Positions 44,969 to 52,963 of a stretch of DNA of 64,000 nucleotides are shown here, in pieces (the first letter of the stretch is position 1; every line of letters starts with the position of its first letter). The position numbers and the translations under genes were made by a program. Source of the stretch: Caldisericum exile_A (GTDB lineage: Bacteria; Caldisericota; Caldisericia; Caldisericales; Caldisericaceae); NCBI RefSeq assembly GCF_047785965.1, contig NZ_JBLOBF010000005.1:49405-113404 (forward strand), written 5' to 3'. A model generated the notes under the pieces. That model was not told where the DNA came from and did no database searches. It saw only the letters and a list, made by a program, of their open reading frames with translations.

Positions 44969-45331
44969 ATGAGAAAATTGATTTTAGCAATTGTTATTTT
45001 ATCTTTTGCAGTTTTATCAATTTCTTGTGCGAGAAACTCTTTAACCACAACACCTGTTTCGATTGTTGGCAAATGGCAAGTTACTTCTCAATGGGTGCCA
45101 GATAATGGTTGGTCTACAGTGGATAACCCCACTTATTTTGAGTTTAAAAGTAATGGTACTTTAATTAAAACAGAAGGTAATGATACAATAACAGGAACTT
45201 ATGAATTAAAGGGAAATGAGCTAACAATAACTTTGAATAATTCTACTTCTACATTCAACGTGGTGCTTAAGAATGATACCCTTGAAATAAGCAATCAAGA
45301 TTTAGGTTATAAGATGCAAAAGACTCAATAG
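44969..45331 (+). CDS. Small lipocalin-like lipoprotein
   Basis: A 120-residue exported protein: signal peptide ending SISC, then a single beta-rich domain. The pattern GKWQVTSQWVPDNGW, YFEFKSNGTLIKTEGNDTITGTYELKGNELTITLNN is that of small lipocalin-like (lipocalin_5/DUF-type) proteins. The ATG at 44969 follows GGAGG (44956-44960) at eight bases. A TATAAT at 44932-44937 may be its promoter, with no clear -35. Ligand unknown. It is the first intact gene after the decayed region. Confidence 0.75.
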   Translation: MRKLILAIVILSFAVLSISCARNSLTTTPVSIVGKWQVTSQWVPDNGWSTVDNPTYFEFKSNGTLIKTEGNDTITGTYELKGNELTITLNNSTSTFNVVLKNDTLEISNQDLGYKMQKTQ

Positions 45332-45351
45332 ATTATAAAAAGGAGGAGAAT

Positions 45352-45807
45352 GTGATAGAAATTGGAACAAGTGTTGAGGACTTTGAGTTAAAGGATCAAA
45401 ACGAGCAATCGTTTAAGTTGTCAGATTTTAGAGGAAAGAAAGTTTTGCTTTCATTTCATCCGCTTGCTTGGACTGCTGTTTGTGAAAAACAGATGCAATC
45501 ACTTGAAGCAAATCAAGAAGTCTTTGAATCCCTAAATACTGTTGCAGTGGGCATAAGTGTTGATTCTGTTCCTTGTAAAAAGGCGTGGGCAGAGCATATA
45601 GGTGTTAAGAAAACCCGTCTTCTTTGTGATTTTTGGCCACACGGTCATGTTGCAGAGCTTCTAAAGGTTTTCAGGCACTTTAACGGTTTTTCTGAAAGGG
45701 CAAACATCATTCTCGATGAGGAGGGGAAAGTTATTTTTGTGAAAGTTTATCCAATAAAAGAACTTCCCGACATAAACGAGATTATAGAATTTTTGAAGGG
45801 GAGTTAA
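45352..45807 (+). CDS. Peroxiredoxin (AhpE/Bcp-type)
   Basis: Thiol peroxidase of 151 residues that detoxifies hydroperoxides in the cytosol. The thioredoxin fold begins VEDFELKDQNEQSFKLSDFRGKKVLLSF. The active site is HPLAWTAVCEKQM, where cysteine near residue 45 is the peroxidatic residue and threonine four before it (T-x-x-C) is conserved. A second cysteine pair (SVPCKKAW and LLCDFWP) could act as resolving residue. GTG start after AAGGAGGAG. It is followed four bases later by a nitroreductase gene, making a small stress-linked operon. Confidence 0.9.
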   Translation: MIEIGTSVEDFELKDQNEQSFKLSDFRGKKVLLSFHPLAWTAVCEKQMQSLEANQEVFESLNTVAVGISVDSVPCKKAWAEHIGVKKTRLLCDFWPHGHVAELLKVFRHFNGFSERANIILDEEGKVIFVKVYPIKELPDINEIIEFLKGS

Positions 45808-45811
45808 TTTT

Positions 45812-46369
45812 ATGGATGTAACAAAGGCAATTGAGTCTCGTAGGGCATACCGCTCGCTTGAACCGTTTGAGGTTACAGAAGATCTCATAAGAGACCTTGC
45901 ATATCATGCATCTCTTGCTCCCAGTTGCAACAATACTCAACCCTTCCGATATGTTTTTGTCTTTGAAAAAGATGCGCTTGAGAAACTATTTGTCTCTCTT
46001 CCAAAGGGAAACCAGTGGGTAAGAAATGCAGGTTTGTTGATTGTTGTCTTTACTTCAAAGGATTTTGCCTGCAATATGCGAAATGGAATTTATGCATATT
46101 ATGACACGGGATTATCAAATGCGTTTCTAATATTAAGGGCAACAGAGCTTGGACTTGTTGCTCATCCTATCGCAGGTTTTGACGAAGCAATTGTTAAAAA
46201 GGCAGTTAATCTCTCAGAAAATTATGAAGTAGTTACTTTGATAGTTGTAGCAAAACATGCAAAAGAAATTTCACCATTACTTTCTGAAAAGCAAATAAAA
46301 TCTGAACATATGCGTCCAGAGAGAAAAAGGTTTGAAGAGTTTTGCTATCTTAACAAGGTAGGAGAATGA
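45812..46369 (+). CDS. Nitroreductase-family flavoprotein
   Basis: FMN-dependent NAD(P)H oxidoreductase of 185 residues. The family start AIESRRAYRSLEP contains the arginines that hold FMN phosphate. LAPSCNNTQPFRYVFV is the substrate-side loop, and ELGLVAHPIAGFDEA is the C-terminal FMN site. GGGGAG lies upstream of the ATG. Substrates in this family range from nitroaromatics to quinones and flavins, so none can be assigned. It overlaps the next gene by four bases. Confidence 0.9.
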   Translation: MDVTKAIESRRAYRSLEPFEVTEDLIRDLAYHASLAPSCNNTQPFRYVFVFEKDALEKLFVSLPKGNQWVRNAGLLIVVFTSKDFACNMRNGIYAYYDTGLSNAFLILRATELGLVAHPIAGFDEAIVKKAVNLSENYEVVTLIVVAKHAKEISPLLSEKQIKSEHMRPERKRFEEFCYLNKVGE

Positions 46370-46935
46370 ATATAGCGCTTCTTATAATTGATATGCAGGA
46401 GGACTTCTTAAACGAGTCCTCCCCTCTTTTTGTAAAGGGTGGAAAAGATATTATTCCAAATATAGAAAGGCTTCTATCGTTTTTTAGGAAGCATAACTAT
46501 CCCCGCATTTTTGTGAAAAGAGAGCATCGAAGCGAAGTTGATATTGATAAACCTCGAATTCCATATGGAGGCTCTGTGCTTTTGCCGAATTCAAAAGGCG
46601 CTTCCATAGTTAAACCTCTTCTACCAACAGAATCAGAAATTGTTGTCATAAAGAAGCGATTCTCTGCATTTTTTCATACAGAGTTAGATCTCATTTTAAG
46701 GCGTCTTCATATTGATACACTTGTTATTACAGGCGTTCAAACGCCTAATTGTATAAGGGCAACAGCTGTTGACGGTCTTTCTTATGATTATGACATCATA
46801 ATTGCAAGTGATGGTACTGCGTCAAGCTCATACGAAATACAAAAGGTAAATCTTCTCGACCTTAAAAATATGGGGGCAAAAGTTCTTGAAACGCATGAGA
46901 TTATTGAATTAATAAAGCGCATATATAATGTATAA
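46366..46935 (+). CDS. Isochorismatase-family hydrolase (nicotinamidase-like)
   Basis: Cysteine hydrolase of 189 residues. The catalytic triad of the family is visible: aspartate in LLIIDMQEDF (residue 9), lysine in VIKKRFSAFFHTEL near residue 100, and cysteine in GVQTPNCIRATA near residue 130. The metal-binding pattern of true nicotinamidases (D-x-H) is not obvious, so it may act on another amide. Its ATG overlaps the nitroreductase stop, with TAGGAG as ribosome site. It is followed by a tRNA-thiolase gene seven bases after its stop. Confidence 0.87.
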   Translation: MNIALLIIDMQEDFLNESSPLFVKGGKDIIPNIERLLSFFRKHNYPRIFVKREHRSEVDIDKPRIPYGGSVLLPNSKGASIVKPLLPTESEIVVIKKRFSAFFHTELDLILRRLHIDTLVITGVQTPNCIRATAVDGLSYDYDIIIASDGTASSSYEIQKVNLLDLKNMGAKVLETHEIIELIKRIYNV

Positions 46936-46941
46936 TTGAGT

Positions 46942-47856
46942 ATGGCAAAGTGCGTGCGTTGTGGAAAACCTGCAACAATCTATCTTGAGGGATTGCGTTT
47001 TTGTGAAGATTGCTTTAAAATTCATGTAGAGCGTGAATTTGAAGAAGCTATAGAAGGTCATGCAATAGAAAGTAGGCTCATCAACGCAAACGATCGTATT
47101 ATGGTTGCAGTTTCAGGCGGAAAAGATTCTATGGTTCTTTGGTATCTTTTGCATAAATTTAACTTCAATATAGTGCCAGTCCATTTAAACTTACATTACG
47201 GTGTCTTTTCAGAAAAAAGTGTTGAAGTTGTTAAAAAATTCTCCGAAAAAATTAGCAAGAAGGTTCTTATTTATAGTGTAATTGAAGATTTTGGCATTAA
47301 CATGGAAGATGTATTTAGAAAAGCTAAGAATCGCCCACGTTGTGCTGTTTGTGGTGTTATAAAGAGGTATCTTATAAATAAAATCGCCTTAGATTTAAAA
47401 GTGGATTCAGTTGCAACTGGTCACAACCTTGATGACGGAGCTGCAACAACCCTTAAGGCAATTTTAAATTGGGATTTTAATACTCTTTCAAGAAATTATC
47501 CTCTAACTCCACCCTATAAAGATAAACTTGTAAAAAGGATAAAACCACTTTACAGATTAGCAGATACTGAGCTAAAAGCATACGCAGATCTTTTAGGTAT
47601 AGATTACACAACTGAAATTTGTCTTTACAAAATAGGTCGTGTTACGCTTTCAAAGACAAAGGACATTTTAAATGAAATAAATACTCAATTTAAAGGAGTC
47701 AAAAGAACTTTTTATTACGGATATCTTCGCAATAACACTTTATTCAAAAAGGATGAAGTTGAATTAAAGGAGTGCAAAATCTGTGGTATGCCAACCTCAA
47801 ACGAAGATGGAATTTGTGAGTTTTGCAAATTAACTAAGGATATGGAAAATGGCTAA
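46942..47856 (+). CDS. TtuA-like tRNA 2-thiolation enzyme
   Basis: A PP-loop enzyme of 304 residues in the TtcA/TtuA group. It has an N-terminal zinc finger (CVRCGKPATIYL...FCEDC), the ATP-pyrophosphatase motif AVSGGKDSMVLW near residue 58, the Fe-S cysteines RCAVCG plus a later cysteine (EICLY), and a C-terminal second zinc finger (CKICGMPTSNEDGICEFC). Two zinc fingers are the hallmark of TtuA, which makes 2-thio-ribothymidine at position 54 of tRNA in thermophiles. The ATG at 46942 is chosen; an in-frame TTG lies two codons upstream. The next gene is the m1A58 methylase. Confidence 0.87.
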   Translation: MAKCVRCGKPATIYLEGLRFCEDCFKIHVEREFEEAIEGHAIESRLINANDRIMVAVSGGKDSMVLWYLLHKFNFNIVPVHLNLHYGVFSEKSVEVVKKFSEKISKKVLIYSVIEDFGINMEDVFRKAKNRPRCAVCGVIKRYLINKIALDLKVDSVATGHNLDDGAATTLKAILNWDFNTLSRNYPLTPPYKDKLVKRIKPLYRLADTELKAYADLLGIDYTTEICLYKIGRVTLSKTKDILNEINTQFKGVKRTFYYGYLRNNTLFKKDEVELKECKICGMPTSNEDGICEFCKLTKDMENG

Positions 47857-48643
47857 AATCCTAAAAGATGGTGATTTGGTTGAGATAATCGATTCAAAAG
47901 ATAGGATATTCCTTCTTAAACTCAAGAAGGGTGAAAAATCCCATTTTCATTTTGGAATTCTTGAGCATGATTCAATCATAGGTAAAAAGGAAGGTACTTT
48001 TGTTAAATCGCTTAAAGGAGATGAGGTTTTAGTTTTTAAGGTTAGAACACCCTTTTATGTAGTCCATATGAGAAGGGTCTCACAGATCATTTATCCAAAG
48101 GATATCGGTGCAATTTTAATTCATGGAGATATCTATCCTGGACTAAGAATATTTACCGTTGGTGCAGGTGCTGGTGCACTTCCTATATATTTACTTCAAA
48201 TCCTTAACGGTAAGGGTAAGCTCATCGTATATGAAGTGCGTAGCGACTTTGTTGATGTATTTCTTGCAAATGTCTATGATTTTTTCAAAACTATCCCTAA
48301 AAATCTTATCATAAGAAGAAAAGACATATACAACGAACCTATCGAAAAAGAAGATGCACCGTTTGATAGGGTTATTTTAGATGTGCCAGAACCGTGGCGC
48401 GCATTACAAAATGTAAAGGATTCTCTCAAAGTTGGTGGTATTTTGATAAGTTATAGTCCTACAACTCAACAAATCACAGAGACAAAGCATGCACTTGATT
48501 CCCTTAAGGAATTTTACCACCTTGGAACTTTTGAGATTTTAGAGAGGCGTTGGAAAGTTGAAGCCCTTTCTACCCGACCCGTTGATAGAATGGTTGCCCA
48601 TACTGGTTTCATACTTGTTGCAATAAAATTAAAAAAGAAGTAA
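47849..48643 (+). CDS. trmI: tRNA (adenine-58-N1)-methyltransferase TrmI
   Basis: Adds the m1A58 methyl group in the T-loop of tRNA. The family segments are RVSQIIYPKDIGAILIHGDIYPGLRIF, the SAM-binding VGAGAGALPIYLLQ near residue 108, and DRVILDVPEPWRALQN near residue 172, which contains the catalytic aspartate of TrmI. The SAM motif departs from the usual E-A-G-T-G-S-G form (T-V-G-A-G-A-G). It overlaps the TtuA-like gene by eight bases. m1A58 is known to be needed for efficient 2-thiolation of T54, so the pairing is functionally sensible. The length of 264 residues is normal. Confidence 0.9.
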   Translation: MAKILKDGDLVEIIDSKDRIFLLKLKKGEKSHFHFGILEHDSIIGKKEGTFVKSLKGDEVLVFKVRTPFYVVHMRRVSQIIYPKDIGAILIHGDIYPGLRIFTVGAGAGALPIYLLQILNGKGKLIVYEVRSDFVDVFLANVYDFFKTIPKNLIIRRKDIYNEPIEKEDAPFDRVILDVPEPWRALQNVKDSLKVGGILISYSPTTQQITETKHALDSLKEFYHLGTFEILERRWKVEALSTRPVDRMVAHTGFILVAIKLKKK

Positions 48644-48649
48644 AATTTT

Positions 48650-48678
48650 TTGCAATCGAATATTAATTCGTATATAAT
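48650..48678 (+). promoter_or_regulatory. Promoter of the cas operon
   Basis: TTGCAA (48650-48655), a 17-base spacer and TATAAT (48673-48678), 22 bases before the cas6 start. Confidence 0.8.
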
Positions 48679-48700
48679 GAATTATGAAAAGGAGGTTTTA

Positions 48701-49483
48701 ATGCGAATTAAATTAACTTTTGAGGACTTGAAGGGGCGCGATATTGTCCTTCCTATACACTATGGGTATCTTCTTCACTATCTTGTCTATAATATATTCT
48801 CAGAAGGAATGGCTCAAAAACTATATCTTGAAGGCTTTCCAATTGACGGTAAAAAATTTAAACTCTTCACCTTCTCAAACATTATCGAAAAAGGGACAAA
48901 GGTGAATAACGCTTTGAATTTTGGCAAATATATCACCTTCTATTTCTCCTCACCACTTTATGAAATCGTTGAAGATCTTGGCTCAAACGCCTTTAGAAAA
49001 ACAGGTATTACTCTAAACGATTTTAACTTATTTCTTGTTGCAGTTGAGGTGATAAAAGCTCCTCGTTTAACCGACAATGTCCTTATACGCACACTTTCTC
49101 CCATTACAGTCTACAGCACTTTTTTCAATAACGGGAAGCGCACCACTCACTACTATCGCCCTACTGAAAGTGAATTCAATAGACTTATAGAACAGAACGC
49201 ACAGAATAAATATCTGATTATAAAGAAGGCACAGGGCTTGCCTATAAAAGAAGATGAAATAAATAACCTACACATTTCCATTGAACCTTATAAATTTTCT
49301 CTTGAAAAGAATAAAAAGATTGTTTATTTCAAAAATACTGTAATCGAGTGTTTTTCAGGTATTTTCAATCTTACAGGCTCTTTGGAACTCATTTATGCAA
49401 CCTACGATGCTGGGCTTGGTGTAAAATCTTCCGAAGGCTTCGGCATGTGGGATGTGTGGAATGAAAGAAGCAATTTAAAATAA
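48701..49483 (+). CDS. cas6: CRISPR RNA endonuclease Cas6
   Basis: Cuts the precursor CRISPR RNA within each repeat. At 260 residues with a double ferredoxin-like fold, its clearest mark is the C-terminal glycine-rich loop GLGVKSSEGFGMW that contacts the repeat RNA. A likely general-base histidine is in LPIHYGYLLHYLVYN near residue 20-28. The ATG at 48701 follows AAGGAGG; a longer in-frame ORF starts inside the promoter. First gene of a type I-B operon whose array repeats end in ATTGAAAC, which is the usual type I-B handle. Confidence 0.93.
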   Translation: MRIKLTFEDLKGRDIVLPIHYGYLLHYLVYNIFSEGMAQKLYLEGFPIDGKKFKLFTFSNIIEKGTKVNNALNFGKYITFYFSSPLYEIVEDLGSNAFRKTGITLNDFNLFLVAVEVIKAPRLTDNVLIRTLSPITVYSTFFNNGKRTTHYYRPTESEFNRLIEQNAQNKYLIIKKAQGLPIKEDEINNLHISIEPYKFSLEKNKKIVYFKNTVIECFSGIFNLTGSLELIYATYDAGLGVKSSEGFGMWDVWNERSNLK

Positions 49484-49504
49484 GGAAGTAAAGGAGGAAA
49501 AAAA

Positions 49505-51289
49505 ATGGTTGAATCAATTGCAAAAATTGGCAAATTAGTAAGAGGTGGCGGATCGCAAGCTGGTAAAGGTTTCACCGAAAAACTTGAAGAACTGATTATG
49601 AATATCTATGGAAAGGACAATAAAAACAAACAGTACCTTCTCAAAATTGTCTTAAAGAAGGATAATGATAACTCTTATAAGTTTGTCGGAGTGGATATTG
49701 AAGATTTAAAAGAAGATTCTTGTCTAAAATCTCTTTATAGAAGTGCTGGTGGCAATGCTATAAATCCTTCTCCAACAGCTCAAAAAACAGATAAAGATAC
49801 CTTTGGAAACAAAATCCTTAAGTTTTTTGAAAGAGCCTCAAGTGAGGAAAATGATTCAAAAGATCTTTTCAAAAGTATTTACGATGCCCTTAACAAAGAA
49901 GAATCAAATATACGGAGTCAAATAGAAGAAAAGGCTAAAGAAAAGGCTACTTATCTTATTACAATTACTCTCATTGAAAATGAAAAAGAACTATATCTTT
50001 TAGATAAAGATGAGTTTGTAAATTACTTTTTAAATCAAGTTGAGGCAAAAGAATCTCGTTTTTCTGGTTATGGGATATGTAGTATTTGTGGTAAAAAGGG
50101 AGAGGTTTACGGAGGAGTCTTCCCATACGCCTTCTTTAATTTGGATAAGGAAGGATTTTTAAATAAATTTGATAAAAAATATTCTTACAAAAACTTTCCT
50201 ATATGTAAAGATTGCATAAGAGATCTTGAAGAGGGCAAAAAGTTTATAGAAAATAAGTTGCAATACACCTTTGTTAAAGGTTTACGGTATAGGATCATCC
50301 CCCAAAATATTACTCAAGACGAAGAGTCTTTTGGAGAATTAATAGATATATTGAAAAGACAAGATAAAGCAATTAGCGTCAAAAATTTAATGAGGATAAC
50401 AGACGATGAAGATGAGATTTTATACAACCTGGCAGAGAAAGACGACACATTTACTTTAAATTTTCTCTTCATTGAAAAGAGTAACAAGGCAGAAAAAATT
50501 CTTGCTTTAATCCAGGATGTATTACCATCTCGCTTGAGAAAAATATTTGATGCCAAAAAGAAAGTTGATGATACTTTTAAGGAGGTGCTTGAATATGAGC
50601 ACAATTTTAGTTTCGGAACAATAAGGCAGTTTTTCCTTAAAAGCGATTCTAATAAGAAAGAAACGGATCTTGATAAATATTTTTTGGATTTGACTGATAA
50701 GATTTTCAAAGGAAGAAGAATTGAAAAAGATTTTTTGTTTTATTATCTTATGAAAGGAATAAGAGAAGAATTTGTAAAGTTAGGAACAAAGGAGCGAGAA
50801 ATATTTAAATTTAAAAGTATTGATGCACTAACTGTTTATTACTTTTTAAGTGTTTTAAGATTAATCGATATAAAGGAGGTAAGTATGGAAGAGCGTAAGT
50901 TTGATGTTTTCTTCAGTAAATTTGGAAATGCTCTTGAAGATCCCCTTAAAAAAGGGCTCATTCTCTTAGGTGCTGCAACACAAACTTTATTAGAGGTACA
51001 GCAGGACAAAAGAGGAAGCAAACCATTTTTAAAGTACCTTAAAAGCCTGAAGATGGATGAAAAAGATTTTAAAGAATTACTTCCAAAGGTTCAAGCAAAA
51101 CTTGAGGAGTACGAATCCCTTCCTTATGCGAAAGACTTTTTGGAAGAAGCTTCTTATTACCTTTTACAAGCAGGCGATAAGTTTAAGATGAATGTATCTG
51201 AAATGAACTTTTATTTTACTGTTGGAATGAATTTAAAGTGGGAAATTTTAAAATCATTGAATAAGGAGGTAAAAAATGAACGAAATTAA
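49505..51289 (+). CDS. cas8b: Cascade large subunit Cas8b (Csh1/TM1802 type)
   Basis: Large subunit of the type I-B surveillance complex, thought to read the PAM. It is 594 residues, with a four-cysteine zinc-binding pair (CSICGKKGEVYGG near residue 192 and CKDC near 235), as in the TM1802/Csh1 family. The N-terminus MVESIAKIGKLVR is also typical. AAGGAGG precedes the ATG. It overlaps cas7 by 14 bases. An alternative internal start for a small subunit (Cas11b) within the 3' part of cas8b genes is known for type I-B; a candidate is the GGAGG-preceded ATG at 50885, inside this frame. Confidence 0.92.
   Translation: MVESIAKIGKLVRGGGSQAGKGFTEKLEELIMNIYGKDNKNKQYLLKIVLKKDNDNSYKFVGVDIEDLKEDSCLKSLYRSAGGNAINPSPTAQKTDKDTFGNKILKFFERASSEENDSKDLFKSIYDALNKEESNIRSQIEEKAKEKATYLITITLIENEKELYLLDKDEFVNYFLNQVEAKESRFSGYGICSICGKKGEVYGGVFPYAFFNLDKEGFLNKFDKKYSYKNFPICKDCIRDLEEGKKFIENKLQYTFVKGLRYRIIPQNITQDEESFGELIDILKRQDKAISVKNLMRITDDEDEILYNLAEKDDTFTLNFLFIEKSNKAEKILALIQDVLPSRLRKIFDAKKKVDDTFKEVLEYEHNFSFGTIRQFFLKSDSNKKETDLDKYFLDLTDKIFKGRRIEKDFLFYYLMKGIREEFVKLGTKEREIFKFKSIDALTVYYFLSVLRLIDIKEVSMEERKFDVFFSKFGNALEDPLKKGLILLGAATQTLLEVQQDKRGSKPFLKYLKSLKMDEKDFKELLPKVQAKLEEYESLPYAKDFLEEASYYLLQAGDKFKMNVSEMNFYFTVGMNLKWEILKSLNKEVKNERN
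50885..51289 (+). CDS. Possible Cas11b made from an internal start in cas8b
   Basis: Within cas8b, the sequence AAAGGAGGTAAGT precedes an in-frame ATG at 50885, giving a 134-residue C-terminal product (MEERKFDVFFSKFGNALEDP onward) that is mostly helical. Type I-B systems are known to make a small Cascade subunit in this way. The strong ribosome site in the middle of a gene is what is seen; the function is inferred. Confidence 0.55.
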   Translation: MEERKFDVFFSKFGNALEDPLKKGLILLGAATQTLLEVQQDKRGSKPFLKYLKSLKMDEKDFKELLPKVQAKLEEYESLPYAKDFLEEASYYLLQAGDKFKMNVSEMNFYFTVGMNLKWEILKSLNKEVKNERN

Positions 51290-52241
51290 GAGAAGAGAAA
51301 TCCTTTTTCTCTACGATGTAACATTTGCAAATCCAAATGGCGATCCAAACGACGAAAACAAGCCAAGGATTGATGAAGAGACAATGATTAACTATGTAAC
51401 TGACGTAAGGTTAAAACGTACCATAAGAGACTATCTGAAGGATTATAAAAACAAAGAGATTTTTATTTTTGAAGAATCTGGTGAAAAGGGCGAAAGAATA
51501 TCAAAAAAGGAAAGGATAAAGAAATACGGAAATGACCCAAGAAAGGCGCTCGAAGAGTGTATAGATTTACGTCTTTTTGGTTCAACTTTTGCAATAGAAA
51601 ACAAAGATAAAGGAAAAAATAAGGAAGAAACCTCAGAAACAACAGAATCTCAAGAAAACAACCTTTCTATAACTGGTCCTGTTCAGTTTAAGTTTGGAAA
51701 ATCTCTTCACAGGGTAAAATTGGAGTTTGTAAAAGGAACAACTGTAATGCCTGGTAAAGAAGGAAAACAAGCAGGAACATTCACTGAAAAGTATGTTCTT
51801 CCATATTCTTTGATTTGTTTCTCTGGACTTGTTAATGGAAAGGTTGCAGAGATTGAAGGTATAAACTTAACTCTTGATGATATTAACCTAATGTATGAGG
51901 GAATGTGGGAAGGGACAAAGACTTTATTTACAACCTCGAAGGCACAGCAACCTCGACTCCTTCTTGAAGTGGTCTATAAAGATGAAACCTTTCACATAGG
52001 AGACCTTGAAAAAGGTCTGAAATTAATTACCAAGGTTGAAGAAGAAGCTTTACGTAGCCCAGAGGATTATTCTGTTGATATCACAAATCTTGTAAGCCTA
52101 CTTGAAAAATACAAAGATCATATCGATTTCATAAGGGTAAAAGAAGGAGATCTAATTAAGTTTAATTACAACGGAGAGCAGACTTCTCTATCAAAGGTGC
52201 TTATAGATAAAGGTTTTGAAATTAAAGAGTTTGGATTTTGA
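51276..52241 (+). CDS. cas7: Cascade backbone Cas7 (Csh2 type)
   Basis: Repeating backbone subunit that coats CRISPR RNA. It is 321 residues and starts with the Csh2-type motif FLYDVTFANPNGDPNDENKPRID. It also contains RLKRTIRDYL, DLRLFGSTFA, the LSITGPVQF block and a GTFTEKYVLPYSLICFSGLVNG segment, all conserved in Csh2. AAGGAGG precedes the ATG. A charged insertion (NKDKGKNKEETSETTESQEN) in the middle is probably a flexible loop. It overlaps cas5 only by its stop region. Confidence 0.95.
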   Translation: MNEIKRREILFLYDVTFANPNGDPNDENKPRIDEETMINYVTDVRLKRTIRDYLKDYKNKEIFIFEESGEKGERISKKERIKKYGNDPRKALEECIDLRLFGSTFAIENKDKGKNKEETSETTESQENNLSITGPVQFKFGKSLHRVKLEFVKGTTVMPGKEGKQAGTFTEKYVLPYSLICFSGLVNGKVAEIEGINLTLDDINLMYEGMWEGTKTLFTTSKAQQPRLLLEVVYKDETFHIGDLEKGLKLITKVEEEALRSPEDYSVDITNLVSLLEKYKDHIDFIRVKEGDLIKFNYNGEQTSLSKVLIDKGFEIKEFGF

Positions 52242-52249
52242 TTAGGATT

Positions 52250-52963
52250 ATGGAAACAGTAATCTTTGAAGTGTTTGGGGATCTTGCTCTTTTTCGAAAA
52301 TTTTACACAAATACCTCTATCTTAACTTACCCTTTTCCACCACCTACTGCGACCCTTGGTATAATAGGCGCAATAGTTGGTATAGAAAAGGAAAAACTCT
52401 TTGACACATTATCTAATGTTGAGGTTGCAATCTCCATTGTTGAGCCCATACGTAAAATACGGTTTAGCCTGAATTACATAAACACCAAAGACAGGACATT
52501 TACATTAAAGCGTGGTAGAACTCAAATTCCAACAGAATTTATAAAGTCTCCTCACTATAGGATCTATGTAAGAAATTTAGATAGAGAACTTAATAGTAAG
52601 TTTGCTTTCCTACTTCAAAATCATAAAAGCATTTTTATTCCCTACCTTGGAATAAGTGAGCTGTTTTGCAATTTTAGTTTTGTGGGAAAAGAAGAATCAG
52701 AGGATCTTATCGCAAAAGAAGAAGTTGAAGTTTCAAGCGTTGTTCCGCTTGACGAAGTAACCGTTTTTCCAAAAAAAGAAGGTCAGAAGCTTTTGAAAGA
52801 AAGAGTTCCTCATGCTATGAACAGCGAAAGACTCGTAATTAAATACTCTGATGTTGTGCTCGATGAAGAAGCCAATAAGATTTTGATAAAAGGTAGCTAC
52901 TCAAAGGTAGGTGAAGAAAATGTCGTCTTCTTTAAACCAATCAGGGCTTTTCTCACATCCTGA
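52250..52963 (+). CDS. cas5: Cascade subunit Cas5 (type I-B)
   Basis: Caps the 5' handle of the CRISPR RNA. The N-terminus VIFEVFGDLALFRKFYTNTSILTYPFPPPTATLGIIGAIVGI is the classical Cas5 start with the YPFPPPTA helix-turn. The ATG at 52250 is preferred over TTG 52238, since Cas5 proteins begin just before this motif; TAGGA lies upstream. At 237 residues it is normal. The 3' end overlaps cas3 by 44 bases, an unusually long overlap within this operon. Confidence 0.92.
   Translation: METVIFEVFGDLALFRKFYTNTSILTYPFPPPTATLGIIGAIVGIEKEKLFDTLSNVEVAISIVEPIRKIRFSLNYINTKDRTFTLKRGRTQIPTEFIKSPHYRIYVRNLDRELNSKFAFLLQNHKSIFIPYLGISELFCNFSFVGKEESEDLIAKEEVEVSSVVPLDEVTVFPKKEGQKLLKERVPHAMNSERLVIKYSDVVLDEEANKILIKGSYSKVGEENVVFFKPIRAFLTS

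Noticed and set aside
50314..50709. Minus-strand 131-codon frame inside cas8b
   Set aside because: Serine- and leucine-rich antisense shadow of a well-supported gene.
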